Counted from the first letter of the stretch, positions 17,132-27,733 are shown. The stretch: 48,067 bases of DNA from Longimicrobiaceae bacterium (GCA_030146875.1 JASLAX010000070.1:1-48067); one strand, 5' to 3'. Notes: generated from the letters alone by a model not told the origin. Numbers and translations: made by a program.

Positions 17132-17515
17132 CTAGCCGGCCCGGCGGCGGCGGCGGATGCCCGCGGCCAGCCCCGGGAAGATCCGCTCCACGTCGTCCAC
17201 CGCGGCGGTGACGGCGCGAACCTCCTCGTCAGACACGGCGCGGAGGGCGTCGATGCGGGCGCGCCGGGCCTGCGTGGCGGCGGCGCGGAGGTGCGGCGGG
17301 GCTCCGCGGGATTCCATCGCCGCGTCCGCCGCTTCCTCGCGCGCGACGGCGTCCTCAATGGTGCCCTGCGAGAGGACCTCGGCCAGCCAGAGGAGGCGCG
17401 CGCCGTCCGCGGAGTCCACGTCCCTGCTCTCCTTGGTCGCGGCCTCGATCTCCGAGACGAGGTCGCGGATGCGCTCGACGGTCAGCGGGCGGCCGGGAGG
17501 GGGGACGGAGAGCAC
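17132..17515 (-). CDS. Conserved-looking small helical protein of unknown function
   Basis: A 127-residue, mostly helical protein with no signal peptide: LTVERIRDLVSEIEAAT, then DGARLLWLAEVLSQGT, an EDAVAREEAADAAMESRG stretch, and a basic tail RRRRRAG. The GTG at 17515 follows AGGGGAG at good spacing and lies 13 bases after ftsK; a longer ATG form (17566) would overlap ftsK by 38 bases and has no clear ribosome site. I do not recognise a family. Position suggests co-transcription with ftsK. Confidence 0.6.
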   Translation of the reverse strand: MLSVPPPGRPLTVERIRDLVSEIEAATKESRDVDSADGARLLWLAEVLSQGTIEDAVAREEAADAAMESRGAPPHLRAAATQARRARIDALRAVSDEEVRAVTAAVDDVERIFPGLAAGIRRRRRAG

Positions 17516-17528
17516 GGCGGCGCTCCCC

Positions 17529-19910
17529 TCACTCCGGGCAGACGTGGTCCAGCCCCAGGATGTCAATCATCACCTCGCGCGGCTTGGACCCGTCGGGCGG
17601 GCCCAGCACGCCGGCCGCGTGGAGCTGGTCGATGATGCGCGCCGCGCGCCCGTAGCCGATGCGCAGGCGCCGCTGGAGCAGCGAGGTGGAGCCGCCCTGG
17701 TGCTGGATGCAGAGGAGCGCGGCCTCGCGGAACAGCCGGTCGCGGTCGCCGGGGTCGTCGCCGGCGTCCAGCTCGTCGTCGGCGCCCTCGTGGGCGCGGA
17801 CGACGGCCAGGATGTCCTCCTCCGCGCGCGGCATCTCGTCCAGCTCCATCCCCGCCTCACGCCGCGCCTTGGAGCGCTCGCGGTACCACCCCATCAGGCG
17901 CTCGCTCTCGTCGGTGTCCAGGTACGCGCCCTGGATGCGCACCGGGTCGCCGCTCGCCGCGGTCAGCAGCAGCATGTCGCCGTTGCCCAGCAGGTTGTCG
18001 GCGCCGTTCTGGTCCAGGATGGTGCGCGAGTCCACCTTGGAGGAGACCCGGAAGGCGATGCGGGAGGGGAAGTTGGCCTTGATCAGACCGGTGATGACGT
18101 TCACCGAGGGGCGCTGCGTGGCCAGGATCAGGTGGATGCCGATGGCGCGCGCCTTCTGGGCGAGCAGCGCCAGCGGCTTCTCCACGTCGCCCTGCGCGGT
18201 CATCATCAGGTCCGCCAGCTCGTCGATGATCACCACGATGAAGGGCAGCGCGCCGCCCTTGTAGAGCCAGCGGTCCGGGTCCCCTTCCTCGCCGTCCGCC
18301 TCGGGGGTGCGCACCGGCAGCCCGCTCTCCAGCCGGCGGTTGAAGTCCTGCAGGTTGCGCACGCCGTTCACCGAGAGGAGCTGGTAGCGGCGCTCCATCT
18401 CCAGCACCGCCCACTTCAGCACCGCCGCCGCGTCGTTGTTGTCCGTGACGACGGGATGGCGGAGGTGGGGGAGGTCGTTGTAGAGCGAGAGCTCCACCAT
18501 CTTGGGGTCCACCATCAGGAACCGCAGCGTCTTCGGCGTGTGCCGGTAGACGAGCGACGTGATGACGGTGTTCACGCAGACCGACTTCCCCGACCCGGTG
18601 GCGCCGGCGATGAGCAGGTGCGGCATCTTCGCCAGGTCGGCCACGTACGGCCGCCCCGAGATGTCCTTGCCCAGCGCGAGGGGGAGCTGCGCCCGCGAGT
18701 TGCGGAACTGCGCCGACTCGATCACCTCGCGGAAGAACACCATCTCCGGCTCGGGGTTCGGCACCTCGACCCCCACCGCGCCCTTCCCCGGGATGGGGGC
18801 CACGATGCGGATGGACGGCGCGCGCATGGCCAGCGCCAGGTCCGCGTCCAGCGAGGCGATGCGGGCCACCTTGATCCCCGGCGCCGGCTCCACCTCGAAC
18901 TGCGTGACCACCGGGCCCGTGGTCATCCCCACGACGCGGCCCTCGATCTTGAAGGTCGCCAGCTTGTCGATCAGCACCTGCCCCAGCTTGTCCAGCTCCA
19001 GCCGCGAGCGCATCTCGTCGCGAACCGGCGGCGCCGTCAGCAGCCCGGTGTGGGGAAGGTCGGTGCTCTCGGGGTCGCCGCTGTCCGCCAGCAGGTCGGC
19101 CTGGTCGTCCGGGGCGGGCTTCGCCTTCTTCGCGGCACGCGCGGCCGGCGGCCTCGCGAGGGGCGCGGGGAGCGTGGCGTCGGGGTCCATCGGCGGCACC
19201 GCGACCGTCGGGTCCTCGTCCGCCCCCGCCCAGTCCGCCTCCGCGCCCTCCTCCCACGGCAGCTCGTCGTCGTAGGCCTCCGCCTCGCCCACGGCGGCCC
19301 GCCGCCCGAACGAGGGAAGGCGCGGCATGCGCACCGCGGGCATGGACGACGGCAGCGCGGACGCCACCTGCCGCGCCTTCCCCCCCGCCATCCGCCCGCC
19401 GTGCACCATGCTGCGCAGCGGGTTCCAGCCCAGGGTGACCACGCAGAGCGCGGCGAAGAGGAAGAAGAGGAGGACCGACGCGCCCACGCCGCCCAGCAGC
19501 GCCTGCATCCCCCCGCCCAGCGCCGCCCCCGTCCACCCCGCGGCGGGGGAGGGCGCGGCGAGGTCCGCCGGGGAGAGCACGTGTGCCGCGGCGGGGAGCA
19601 GCAGGGAGAGGCCGGCCAGGAGGATCGTCCAGCGCACGGCCGCGCCGCGGTCGGCCTTCCCGAACGCCACCGCGCCCCAGAGCCCCGCCAGGAGCGGGAG
19701 GGAGAGCGCGCCCGCGCCCAGGCCGGCCCAGAGCGACCGGTTGATCCAGGCGCCCGCGACGCCCACCACGTTGCCGGTGGGGAACACGCGCGGCCCGGCC
19801 GCGCCCAGCACGGCGACCGGGACCAGGGAGAGCGCCAGGAGCAGCGCCAGCGCGGAGAGGCCGATGCCCAGCAGGTCTCGCTGCTGGCGGTCGTCGAGGG
19901 TGAGGGACAT
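17529..19910 (-). CDS. ftsK: DNA translocase FtsK
   Basis: A 793-residue FtsK/SpoIIIE ATPase that pumps chromosome termini across the division septum. About four N-terminal membrane segments (within residues 12-175) precede an acidic Pro/Ala linker, then the alpha and beta motor domains: Walker A GATGSGKS near residue 440, VDPKMVELSLYNDLPHL, and Walker B VVIIDELADLMM. The C-terminal winged-helix gamma domain (LFREAALLCIQHQGGSTSLLQRRLRIGYGRAARIID split over residues about 715-750) recognises polar DNA motifs. The start at 19910 gives the first membrane helix a normal leader. Confidence 0.96.
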   Translation of the reverse strand: MSLTLDDRQQRDLLGIGLSALALLLALSLVPVAVLGAAGPRVFPTGNVVGVAGAWINRSLWAGLGAGALSLPLLAGLWGAVAFGKADRGAAVRWTILLAGLSLLLPAAAHVLSPADLAAPSPAAGWTGAALGGGMQALLGGVGASVLLFFLFAALCVVTLGWNPLRSMVHGGRMAGGKARQVASALPSSMPAVRMPRLPSFGRRAAVGEAEAYDDELPWEEGAEADWAGADEDPTVAVPPMDPDATLPAPLARPPAARAAKKAKPAPDDQADLLADSGDPESTDLPHTGLLTAPPVRDEMRSRLELDKLGQVLIDKLATFKIEGRVVGMTTGPVVTQFEVEPAPGIKVARIASLDADLALAMRAPSIRIVAPIPGKGAVGVEVPNPEPEMVFFREVIESAQFRNSRAQLPLALGKDISGRPYVADLAKMPHLLIAGATGSGKSVCVNTVITSLVYRHTPKTLRFLMVDPKMVELSLYNDLPHLRHPVVTDNNDAAAVLKWAVLEMERRYQLLSVNGVRNLQDFNRRLESGLPVRTPEADGEEGDPDRWLYKGGALPFIVVIIDELADLMMTAQGDVEKPLALLAQKARAIGIHLILATQRPSVNVITGLIKANFPSRIAFRVSSKVDSRTILDQNGADNLLGNGDMLLLTAASGDPVRIQGAYLDTDESERLMGWYRERSKARREAGMELDEMPRAEEDILAVVRAHEGADDELDAGDDPGDRDRLFREAALLCIQHQGGSTSLLQRRLRIGYGRAARIIDQLHAAGVLGPPDGSKPREVMIDILGLDHVCPE

Positions 19911-19942
19911 GCTGCGGGACCTTCGATGCCCCTTCCGGGCGC

Positions 19943-20692
19943 TCACGACTCGGTGAGCGCCAGGCCCGGGGCGGAGAGGGTGACCTGGCGGTCGTGGAGC
20001 ACGGGGACCACGTCGTGACGGTCGACCTGCGCGCAGGCGGGCAGGTCCTCGGCGAGGCCGGCGGCGACGATCGCCTGGCCGGCCGCGGTCAGCGGGAAGA
20101 GCGCGCCGGGGTCGGGCCAGGCGCGCGAGAGCGCCAGCGCCGCGTGGGCGCCGTCGTTGAGCTGCCACCCGCCGTCGGGAGACGCCTCCATCACCAGCTC
20201 GGCGATGCGGCCCGCCAGCACGGCGTCCTCGAGCCCGAAGCCCTTCTCGCGGCCGGAGCAGATCAGCACGGCGTCGCCGCCCGAGCGGGTCAGCTCCTCC
20301 ACCGTGGCGCGCAGGTTCAGCCAGGAGCCGATCACCACGCGCCCCGCCTGGGCCGCCAGCGCCATGACGGCGGTGCCGTTGGTGGTGCTCATCACCAGCG
20401 TCTTCCCCCCCACGCGCTCGGGGGTGAAGTCGCCGGGCGAGTTCCCCAGGTCGAAGCCCTCGATGGGCAGGCACCGGCGCTCGCCGCAGAGCAGCACCTC
20501 GTCCCGGCCGATGGTGTTGGCCAGGCGGAGCGCCTCCTCGACCGAGGCGACCGGGTAGAGCGTCTTGGCGCCCGCCGCCAGCGCCTCCACGATCGTGGTG
20601 GAGGCGCGGAGCACGTCGAGCACCACCACGGTGCGGCCCGCCAGGTCGCCGGGAACGACCTCGGAGGGGGTGAGATGAACGTCCAGCCTCAT
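19943..20692 (-). CDS. comB: 2-Phosphosulfolactate phosphatase family protein
   Basis: A 249-residue ComB-family enzyme. Motifs include VVLDVLRASTTIVEAL, the LLCGERRCLPIEGFDLGNSP block and MSTTNGTAVM, with GREKGFGLEDAVLAG further on. ComB dephosphorylates 2-phosphosulfolactate in coenzyme M synthesis in archaea; bacterial members outside that pathway are common and their substrate is often unknown. No comA or comC homologue is in the window, so true sulfolactate chemistry is not supported. It lies between accC and ftsK in one operon. Confidence 0.88.
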   Translation of the reverse strand: MRLDVHLTPSEVVPGDLAGRTVVVLDVLRASTTIVEALAAGAKTLYPVASVEEALRLANTIGRDEVLLCGERRCLPIEGFDLGNSPGDFTPERVGGKTLVMSTTNGTAVMALAAQAGRVVIGSWLNLRATVEELTRSGGDAVLICSGREKGFGLEDAVLAGRIAELVMEASPDGGWQLNDGAHAALALSRAWPDPGALFPLTAAGQAIVAAGLAEDLPACAQVDRHDVVPVLHDRQVTLSAPGLALTES

Positions 20693-20751
20693 CCGCTGCG
20701 TCTGTTGGGTGGGGAGGTCCGCCGCGCGGGCGCGGGGGCGGGAGCGGGCGC

Positions 20752-22104
<1,353 letters not shown>

Positions 22105-22110
22105 GGGGGG

Positions 22111-23298
22111 CTACTCCTGTCCGGCGGACGTGGGACCCGTCCAGCCGGTGTCGGCGACGGACTCGATCCCCGAGACCCGCAGCGCGAACTCCGACGGGTT
22201 GGAGGCGTAGTGCATCGCCCAGTCGTAGGAGATGCGCCCCTGCTGGTAGAGTTCCATCAGGCTCTGGTCGAAGGTCTGCATCCCGTAGGTGACCCGCCCC
22301 TCGGCGATCAGGTCGGGGAGCGTGTGCAGCTCCTCGCCCGAGCGGATGCGCTCGGCCACGGCCGCAGAGTTCACCATGATCTCGGCGGCGGGGGCGCGCC
22401 CGTGCCCATCGGCGCGGGGGATCAGCCGCAGGGAGATCACCGCGCGCAGGGCGCTGGCCAGCATGCCGCGGATCTCCTGGTGCTGGTGCGGCGGGAAGAA
22501 CGAGATGATGCGGCCGATGGTCTGCGCCGCGTCGGTGGTGTGCAGGGTCGAGAGCACCAGGTGGCCGGTGTCGGCCGCCTTCAGCACCGTCTCCATGGAC
22601 GGGCGGTCGCGGATCTCGCCCAGCATGATCACGTCGGGGTCCTGCCGCAGCACGTGGCGCAGCGCCTCGTGGAACGAGTGCGTGTCGCTCCCCACCTCGC
22701 GCTGCGAGATGATCGCGCGGGCGTCGCGGTGCAGGAACTCGATCGGGTCCTCGACCGTGACGATGTTCACGGAGCGCCGCTCGTTCATGTGGCGGACCAT
22801 GGCGGCCAGCGTCGTGGACTTGCCGCTCCCCGTCACCCCCGTCACCAGGACCAGCCCGCGCGGGGTCACCGCCAGCTCCTCCAGCACCGCCGGCAGCCCC
22901 AGGTCGCCCAGCGAGGGCACCTCCACCGGGATCGCGCGGAACGCCATCCCCAGGGTGCCGCGCTGCTGGAAGATGTTGGTGCGGAACCGACCCAGCCCCG
23001 GCACGCCGATGGCGAAGTCGATCTCCTTGTGCTCCGCGAAGTGCTCGCGCTGCCGCGGCTGCATGATCAGCTCGGCGGTGCGCTTCAGGTCGTCGGGGCG
23101 CAGCGCGGGGAGCGGGGCCTCGGTCAGCTCGCCGTCCACCCGCAGCACGGGGGAGCGGCCCACCTTCAGGTGCAGGTCCGACCCGCCGCGGCGAACCAGC
23201 TCGGCCAGCGCATCGCGCAGGACGAACTCGCCGCCGGCGGGCGCGGGGCGGGCCGCGGGGCCCGGGGGCCCCTGCGCTTCCTCGCCGGCTGCCTTCAC
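22111..23298 (-). CDS. pilT: PilT-family twitching motility ATPase
   Basis: A 395-residue hexameric retraction ATPase of type IV pili. It has the N-terminal PAS-like domain (SDLHLKVGRSPVLRVDGEL), Walker A TGVTGSGKST near 150-160, the Asp box VEDPIEF, Walker B VIMLGEIRD near 222, a His box (LSTLHTTDAAQT) and the AIRNLIRE-like ALRAVISLRLI segment. The start is a GTG whose last two bases overlap the accB TGA (GTGA). No other pilus gene is present. A PilU-type accessory ATPase is an alternative. Confidence 0.92.
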   Translation of the reverse strand: MKAAGEEAQGPPGPAARPAPAGGEFVLRDALAELVRRGGSDLHLKVGRSPVLRVDGELTEAPLPALRPDDLKRTAELIMQPRQREHFAEHKEIDFAIGVPGLGRFRTNIFQQRGTLGMAFRAIPVEVPSLGDLGLPAVLEELAVTPRGLVLVTGVTGSGKSTTLAAMVRHMNERRSVNIVTVEDPIEFLHRDARAIISQREVGSDTHSFHEALRHVLRQDPDVIMLGEIRDRPSMETVLKAADTGHLVLSTLHTTDAAQTIGRIISFFPPHQHQEIRGMLASALRAVISLRLIPRADGHGRAPAAEIMVNSAAVAERIRSGEELHTLPDLIAEGRVTYGMQTFDQSLMELYQQGRISYDWAMHYASNPSEFALRVSGIESVADTGWTGPTSAGQE

Positions 23299-23783
23299 TC
23301 GGCCGGCTCGATGCGGAAGAGCACCTGCCCGTACTCCACGGGCTCGCCGTTCTCCACGCACACCTCGCGCACGAAGCCGGCGACCTCGGCGGGAAGCTCG
23401 TTCATGAGCTTCATCGCCTCCAGGATGCAGAGCGTCTGCCCCCGCACGATGCGGCTGCCGGGCTCCACGTACGACGGGGCCTCGGGCGCGGGGGAGCGGT
23501 AGAAGGTGCCCACCATGGGGGACTTGATCTCCACCAGGTTCGACGGCGGTGCGGCCGGCGCGGCGGCGGACGCCGAAGCGGCCGCGGCCGGAGCCCCGGC
23601 GGCCGGGGCCGGCGCCGGGGCGGCGTGCACGTGGTGCATCGCGGGGCCGGCAGGCGCGGCGGGGGCGGGCGGCGGCGTCTTGTTGATGCGGATGCGGGTG
23701 CCGCCGCGGGAGATCTCGAGCGAGTCGATCCCGCTCTCGTCTACGGCGCCGATCAGGCCACGCAGGAATTCGAGGTCGATCAT
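23295..23783 (-). CDS. accB: Acetyl-CoA carboxylase biotin carboxyl carrier protein
   Basis: A 162-residue carrier. The N-terminal helical region and an Ala/Pro linker (about 35-80) lead to the biotinyl domain with the EAMKLMN site (biotin on K125). It shuttles carboxybiotin between AccC and the carboxyltransferase. Its ATG overlaps the efp stop (ATGA) and its TGA overlaps the pilT GTG, so the three genes are translationally linked. Confidence 0.97.
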   Translation of the reverse strand: MIDLEFLRGLIGAVDESGIDSLEISRGGTRIRINKTPPPAPAAPAGPAMHHVHAAPAPAPAAGAPAAAASASAAAPAAPPSNLVEIKSPMVGTFYRSPAPEAPSYVEPGSRIVRGQTLCILEAMKLMNELPAEVAGFVREVCVENGEPVEYGQVLFRIEPAE

Positions 23784-24346
23784 TTGTTGGCGCGCTCGAT
23801 GTACTTGTCTTCCCGGCGGTCGACGCGGACCACGTCGCCCTCGTTCAGGAAGAGCGGGACCTGGATGACCGCGCCCGTCTCCAGCTTGGCGGGCTTGGTG
23901 CCGCCGGTCGCGGTGTCGCCGCGGACGCCGGGATCGGTCTCGGTGATCTGCAGCGTCACGAAGAACGGGAGCTCCACGGCGATGACGTCGTCGCCGTGCA
24001 CCAGCCCCTCGCAGTCCATCCCCTCCTTCAGGTACTTGAGCTGGTCCTCTCCGATCACGTCCTCGGAGATGGGGATCTGCTCGTACGTCTGCGTGTCCAT
24101 GAAGTAGTAGAGGTGGCCGTCGGCGTACGAGTACTGCACCGCCCGCCGCTCCAGCCGCACCTCCTCCACCTTCTCGCCCGCGCGGAAGGTGCGCTCGAGG
24201 ACCGCCCCGGTCAGCACGTTCTTCAGCTTGGTGCGGACGAAGGCCCCACCCTTCCCCGGCTTCACGTGCTGGAAGTACGTGATGGTGAAGAGGGTCCCCT
24301 CATGGTTGAGGACCATCCCGTTCCTGAAGTCGGCGGTCGAAGCCAC
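23780..24346 (-). CDS. efp: Elongation factor P
   Basis: A 188-residue factor that relieves ribosome stalling at proline runs. The KPGKGGAFVR loop places the tip lysine at K32, equivalent to E. coli K34; no Arg-type or other EpmA/EarP partner gene lies nearby. The C-terminal GDVVRVDRREDKYIERANK is close to family norm. Start is GTG. Pro-rich proteins encoded around it (TPR protein 24820, accB linker) are likely clients, which is inference. Confidence 0.96.
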   Translation of the reverse strand: MASTADFRNGMVLNHEGTLFTITYFQHVKPGKGGAFVRTKLKNVLTGAVLERTFRAGEKVEEVRLERRAVQYSYADGHLYYFMDTQTYEQIPISEDVIGEDQLKYLKEGMDCEGLVHGDDVIAVELPFFVTLQITETDPGVRGDTATGGTKPAKLETGAVIQVPLFLNEGDVVRVDRREDKYIERANK

Positions 24347-24355
24347 GGCTCTCCT

Positions 24356-24814
24356 CTAGGTCAGACGGCGTTGGGGCCCCGCTCCTCCGCTGCGGAGGTG
24401 CCCCACGAGGGCGCGGAGGCCGAGACGGTAGCTGTCCACCCCGAAGCCGGAGACGGTCCCCACGGCGACGTCGGCCAGGAGGGAACGGTGCCGGAACTCT
24501 TCTCGGGCGAAGACGTTGGTAACATGCACCTCCACGAACGGGCGCGCCACTCCCAGCAGCGCGTCCCGCAGGGCGACGCTGGTGTGGGTGTAGGCGCCCG
24601 CGTTCACCACGAATCCGGCCACCCGGGCGGCCGCTCCCTGCACGTGGTCCACCAGCCCGCCCTCGGAGTTGGACTGGAAGCTCTCGGCCTCCACCCCCAG
24701 CTCGGCGGCCAGCGCGGCCAGCCCGGCGTCCACGTCGGCCAGGGTGGCGCGGCCGTACACCTCGGGCTCGCGCAGCCCCAGCAGGTTCAGGTTGGGGCCG
24801 TGGACGACCCCCAC
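24356..24814 (-). CDS. aroQ: 3-Dehydroquinate dehydratase, type II
   Basis: A 152-residue shikimate-pathway enzyme that dehydrates 3-dehydroquinate. Motifs: GPNLNLLG at 6-13, REPEVYG with catalytic Tyr20, the QSNSEGGLVDHV loop, NAGAYTHTS, EVHVTN and the REEFRHRS block. The start is a GTG six bases after the TPR gene stop; the frame upstream lies inside that gene. The order aroQ-efp-accB-accC recurs in many bacteria. Confidence 0.94.
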   Translation of the reverse strand: MGVVHGPNLNLLGLREPEVYGRATLADVDAGLAALAAELGVEAESFQSNSEGGLVDHVQGAAARVAGFVVNAGAYTHTSVALRDALLGVARPFVEVHVTNVFAREEFRHRSLLADVAVGTVSGFGVDSYRLGLRALVGHLRSGGAGPQRRLT

Positions 24815-24819
24815 CCGGA

Positions 24820-27675
24820 TCAGCGCTTCAGGCTCTGCAGCCACGCCTGGAACGACTCGAGGTCCTCGTCGTCGTCGCCCCCGGCAGCGGCCGGCTCGGG
24901 CGCCGCCTCGGCCACGGGCGCGGGGGACGGGGGCGGAGCCGGAGCGGGCGCCGGGGGCGCCGGCTGCACGTCGCGGGCCGGGGCCGCCTTCTCGGAGAAG
25001 AAGTCCTCGAACGAGAAGCCGCCGGGCTGGACCCCCTCGGCCGCGGGCGTGTCCGCAGGCGCGGCGTCGGCGGGAGCGGCCTCCGCCGCGGGGGCGCCGC
25101 CCAGCGCCTCGGGAGTCATCTCCCAGGGGAACGAGCCCACGTCCGGCGCGGCGGGCCGCGGCGCCTGCGGCTCCAGCTCGATGCTCTCCAGGTCCAGCGG
25201 CTCGAAGTCGACCGGCGCGTCGGCCGGCGCCGCGGCGCCCGGGGTCTCCTCCGCCATCGGGGCCGGGTCTGGCGCCTCCCAGGGCGCGGCCTCCCACGGG
25301 GCGGGCTCCTCACCCGGCTGCGCGGGCGCGGGCTCGGGCGCGCCCGGAGCCTCCCAGGGCGCGGGCTCGTCCGTCGACGGAACGTCGGGGGAGGGCGCCT
25401 CCCACGGGGCCGGCTCGTCCACCTGCGGCGTCGCGGGCTCCGGCGCGGCCGGCTCCGGGGCGGCGGGCTCCAGCGCCGCGATCTCCCACGGCGCCGGCTC
25501 GTCCGCGTCGTGGCCCGACGCGTCCGCCGATCCGGCGTCCACCCCGGGCGTCTCCCACGGCGCCGGATCGTCCGCGGCGGCCGTGGGCGTCTCCGCCTCC
25601 ATCGGCCCGTCGGAGGCGGGCGCGGCGGGGGACTCCGCCGGGGCGTCCGGCTGCGCCGCGTGGACGGCGTCCGCCTGCGCGCCGTCCACCTGCGGCGTCT
25701 CCGCCGGCGGCGCGGCGGCGGCCTGCCCCGGCTGCCAGGCGAGGAGCGCGGCGAGGTAGCCCGCCACCGTGCGGCGCGGGGCCGGCGACGCGGCGGCGGC
25801 CTCCACCTCCGGCGCGGCCTCCGCGGAGGCCGAGGGGAGGTCGAGGGGCAGGTCGCGCGCGCCGGAGGCGCCCATCTCGCCCTCCGCACCGGCGTCCGGG
25901 GCGGCCGGGACGGGCTCCTCGTCCGCGGCGGCGCCCCAGGGGGCGGAGGCGTCGAACGAGGGCACCTCCCGCTCCGCCTCGAACGCAGGTCGCTCGTCCG
26001 CGGCGCTCGCCGGCTCCGTCGCGACCGTGCCGGACGCCGCGGCGGCGCCGTCGAACCCGGCGGAGAACGAGTCCGCGAACGCATCGCCCGTGGTCGCCCC
26101 CGCCCCGCGCTCGGGGGACGACGGCGTGCCGCCGGCGTCCGCCATCTCGAACGTTGGAGTCTCGGGGAAGGTCATCCCCGGCTCCTCCGCGAAGTCGAAC
26201 GTCCCCGCGGCCGGAACCGGCGTCTCCTCCCCGGCGGCGCCGTCGGACCACCCGCCGGACGAGCCGGCTCCCGCGTCCGCGAGGTCGAACGACGGAGCGG
26301 CGGCGTCGGATGCGGCGCCGTGGTCCGCGAGCTCGAAGGGAGCGGGCGTCGCCGCGGACGAGGTCGCGCCGTGGTCCGCCAGCTGGAAGGAGGACGGCGC
26401 CTCTTCGGAGGAAGTCGCGCCCTGATCCGCGAGATCGAAGGAGGGCAGGTCGGCAGAGGACGCCGCGCCGTGGTCCTCCGGCTCGAAGGAGGACGGCGTC
26501 TCGCCGGGCGACGCCGCGCCGGCGTCCGCCAGCTCGAACGGGGGCGTGTCGGGGGAGGACGCTCCGGCGTTGCCGGACGGGAAGTCGAGGGGCGGCGGGA
26601 AGTCCAGCGGGGCGATGTCCGGCAGGGAGAAGTCGCTGGAGGCGGCGGGCGCGGCCTCCGCCTGCGGCTCGTCCGCGGCCTGCGGCTGGGGGGCGGACCC
26701 GCCGCGCTCGGCGCGGGCGGCCTGCTCCAGCTCGGCCAGGCGGCGGGCGAGCGCGGGATCGTCGCCGCGCTGCGCCAGGAGCTCGCGGTACACCCCGGCC
26801 GCGCGGTCGTGCAGCCCCTGCGAGGCGTACAGCTCCGCCATGGTCTCGGTGAGCAGCTCGCTCCCGTGGGGGACCTCGTCCTCCTCGCCCGCGGCGTAGA
26901 AGCCGTCGGACTGCAGCCCGGGGACCTCGGCGGGGGCGTCGGGGGTACCTCCGCCCACCTCGCCCGCGGCCGCCGCGGCGCCGGCGGCGCCGGTCAGGTC
27001 CACGTCGCCGAACGAGAACGCGTCATAGTCGCCGGCCCGCTCGGCGGCGGCGGGAGAGGGCCCGGGCGCGTCGCCGGCCACCGGCTCCAGCGAGATCTCG
27101 CCCCACCCGGAGCTGTCCACGTCGCCGCCGTCGGCACCCGGCGCGTCGGCGTCGCCGGTGGGTCCGGCGGGCAGGTCCAGCAGGCCGAACCCGCCGTCCT
27201 CCTCGGCCGCGGGGGACGCGGCCGGAGCGGAGGCGGGCTCGTCGAAGGCCACGTCCGCCGGCGCCGCCGCCAGCCCGTCCAGGGCCTCGCGCGCCTCGCG
27301 GTTCATGGGGTCCACGGCCAGCAGCTCCCCGTACCAGCGGCGCGCCTCGTCGCGGTCGCCGCCCAGCGCGGCCATCTCGCCCAGGGTGCGGAGCGCGATC
27401 AGGTTCTGCGGGTCGACCGACAGGACGTAGCGGAACTCGTTCGTGGCCTCGGGCACGGCGCCGCGGTCGGCCAGGCACCGCCCCAGCACGATGTGCGCGC
27501 TCAGGTACCCCGGGTGCCCCCGCAGCCCCTCGCGAAGCAGGTCCTCGGCGAGCTGGATCTGGCCGGCGTCTCGGTACGCGTTGGCGAGCGGCACGAAGAA
27601 GCGGCCAGGATTCTCCTGGTGCTTCGCCTTCAGCTCCTGGATCTTCGCGGAGAGCTCGGCGGGCATTTCGGCCAT
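24820..27675 (-). CDS. Large TPR protein with long acidic Pro/Ala repeat region
   Basis: A 951-residue protein. Residues 1-150 form tetratricopeptide repeats (NAYRDAGQIQLAEDLLREGL, ALRTLGEMAALGGDRDEARRWYGELLAVDP); another TPR-like unit lies near 285-325 (LTETMAELYASQGLHDRAAGVYRELL). The rest is disordered and acidic: a tandem LADxGA region at about residues 375-505 (26270-26560) and PAPWE repeats at about 705-800 (25270-25575). The C-terminus ends in a short helix DLESFQAWLQSLKR. No signal peptide or membrane span is seen. The function is unknown; TPR domains suggest a scaffold. It is first in a long operon with a promoter at 27734-27763. Confidence 0.8.
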   Translation of the reverse strand: MAEMPAELSAKIQELKAKHQENPGRFFVPLANAYRDAGQIQLAEDLLREGLRGHPGYLSAHIVLGRCLADRGAVPEATNEFRYVLSVDPQNLIALRTLGEMAALGGDRDEARRWYGELLAVDPMNREAREALDGLAAAPADVAFDEPASAPAASPAAEEDGGFGLLDLPAGPTGDADAPGADGGDVDSSGWGEISLEPVAGDAPGPSPAAAERAGDYDAFSFGDVDLTGAAGAAAAAGEVGGGTPDAPAEVPGLQSDGFYAAGEEDEVPHGSELLTETMAELYASQGLHDRAAGVYRELLAQRGDDPALARRLAELEQAARAERGGSAPQPQAADEPQAEAAPAASSDFSLPDIAPLDFPPPLDFPSGNAGASSPDTPPFELADAGAASPGETPSSFEPEDHGAASSADLPSFDLADQGATSSEEAPSSFQLADHGATSSAATPAPFELADHGAASDAAAPSFDLADAGAGSSGGWSDGAAGEETPVPAAGTFDFAEEPGMTFPETPTFEMADAGGTPSSPERGAGATTGDAFADSFSAGFDGAAAASGTVATEPASAADERPAFEAEREVPSFDASAPWGAAADEEPVPAAPDAGAEGEMGASGARDLPLDLPSASAEAAPEVEAAAASPAPRRTVAGYLAALLAWQPGQAAAAPPAETPQVDGAQADAVHAAQPDAPAESPAAPASDGPMEAETPTAAADDPAPWETPGVDAGSADASGHDADEPAPWEIAALEPAAPEPAAPEPATPQVDEPAPWEAPSPDVPSTDEPAPWEAPGAPEPAPAQPGEEPAPWEAAPWEAPDPAPMAEETPGAAAPADAPVDFEPLDLESIELEPQAPRPAAPDVGSFPWEMTPEALGGAPAAEAAPADAAPADTPAAEGVQPGGFSFEDFFSEKAAPARDVQPAPPAPAPAPPPSPAPVAEAAPEPAAAGGDDDEDLESFQAWLQSLKR
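25270..25575 (-). repeat. PAPWE-encoding repeats in the TPR gene
   Basis: Six copies of a PAPWE or AAPWE pentapeptide, set in acidic Pro/Ala spacers of varied length, are encoded here; a related FPWEMTPE occurs near 25125. Confidence 0.8.
26270..26560 (-). repeat. LADxGA-encoding tandem repeats in the TPR gene
   Basis: Six units with a period of about 48-51 bases (16-17 residues) encode F-x-LADxGA-(S/T)S-x3-P variants (for example SFDLADQGATS, FELADHGAAS). Related EMADAGGTP units lie at 26140-26165. Confidence 0.8.
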
Positions 27676-27733
27676 GATCTTCGGGCGCGCGTGCGTGGAT
27701 GGGAGCGGAGATCAGCCGGGATCGGGGGGGAGC

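Noticed and set aside
22289..23407. Plus-strand 372-codon frame across pilT and accB
   Set aside because: Ser/Arg/Pro-rich antisense shadow of two well-identified genes.
24356..25297. A 313-residue version of aroQ
   Set aside because: The extra N-terminal part lies within the TPR gene and is Gly/Arg-rich shadow sequence; type II dehydroquinases are about 150 residues.
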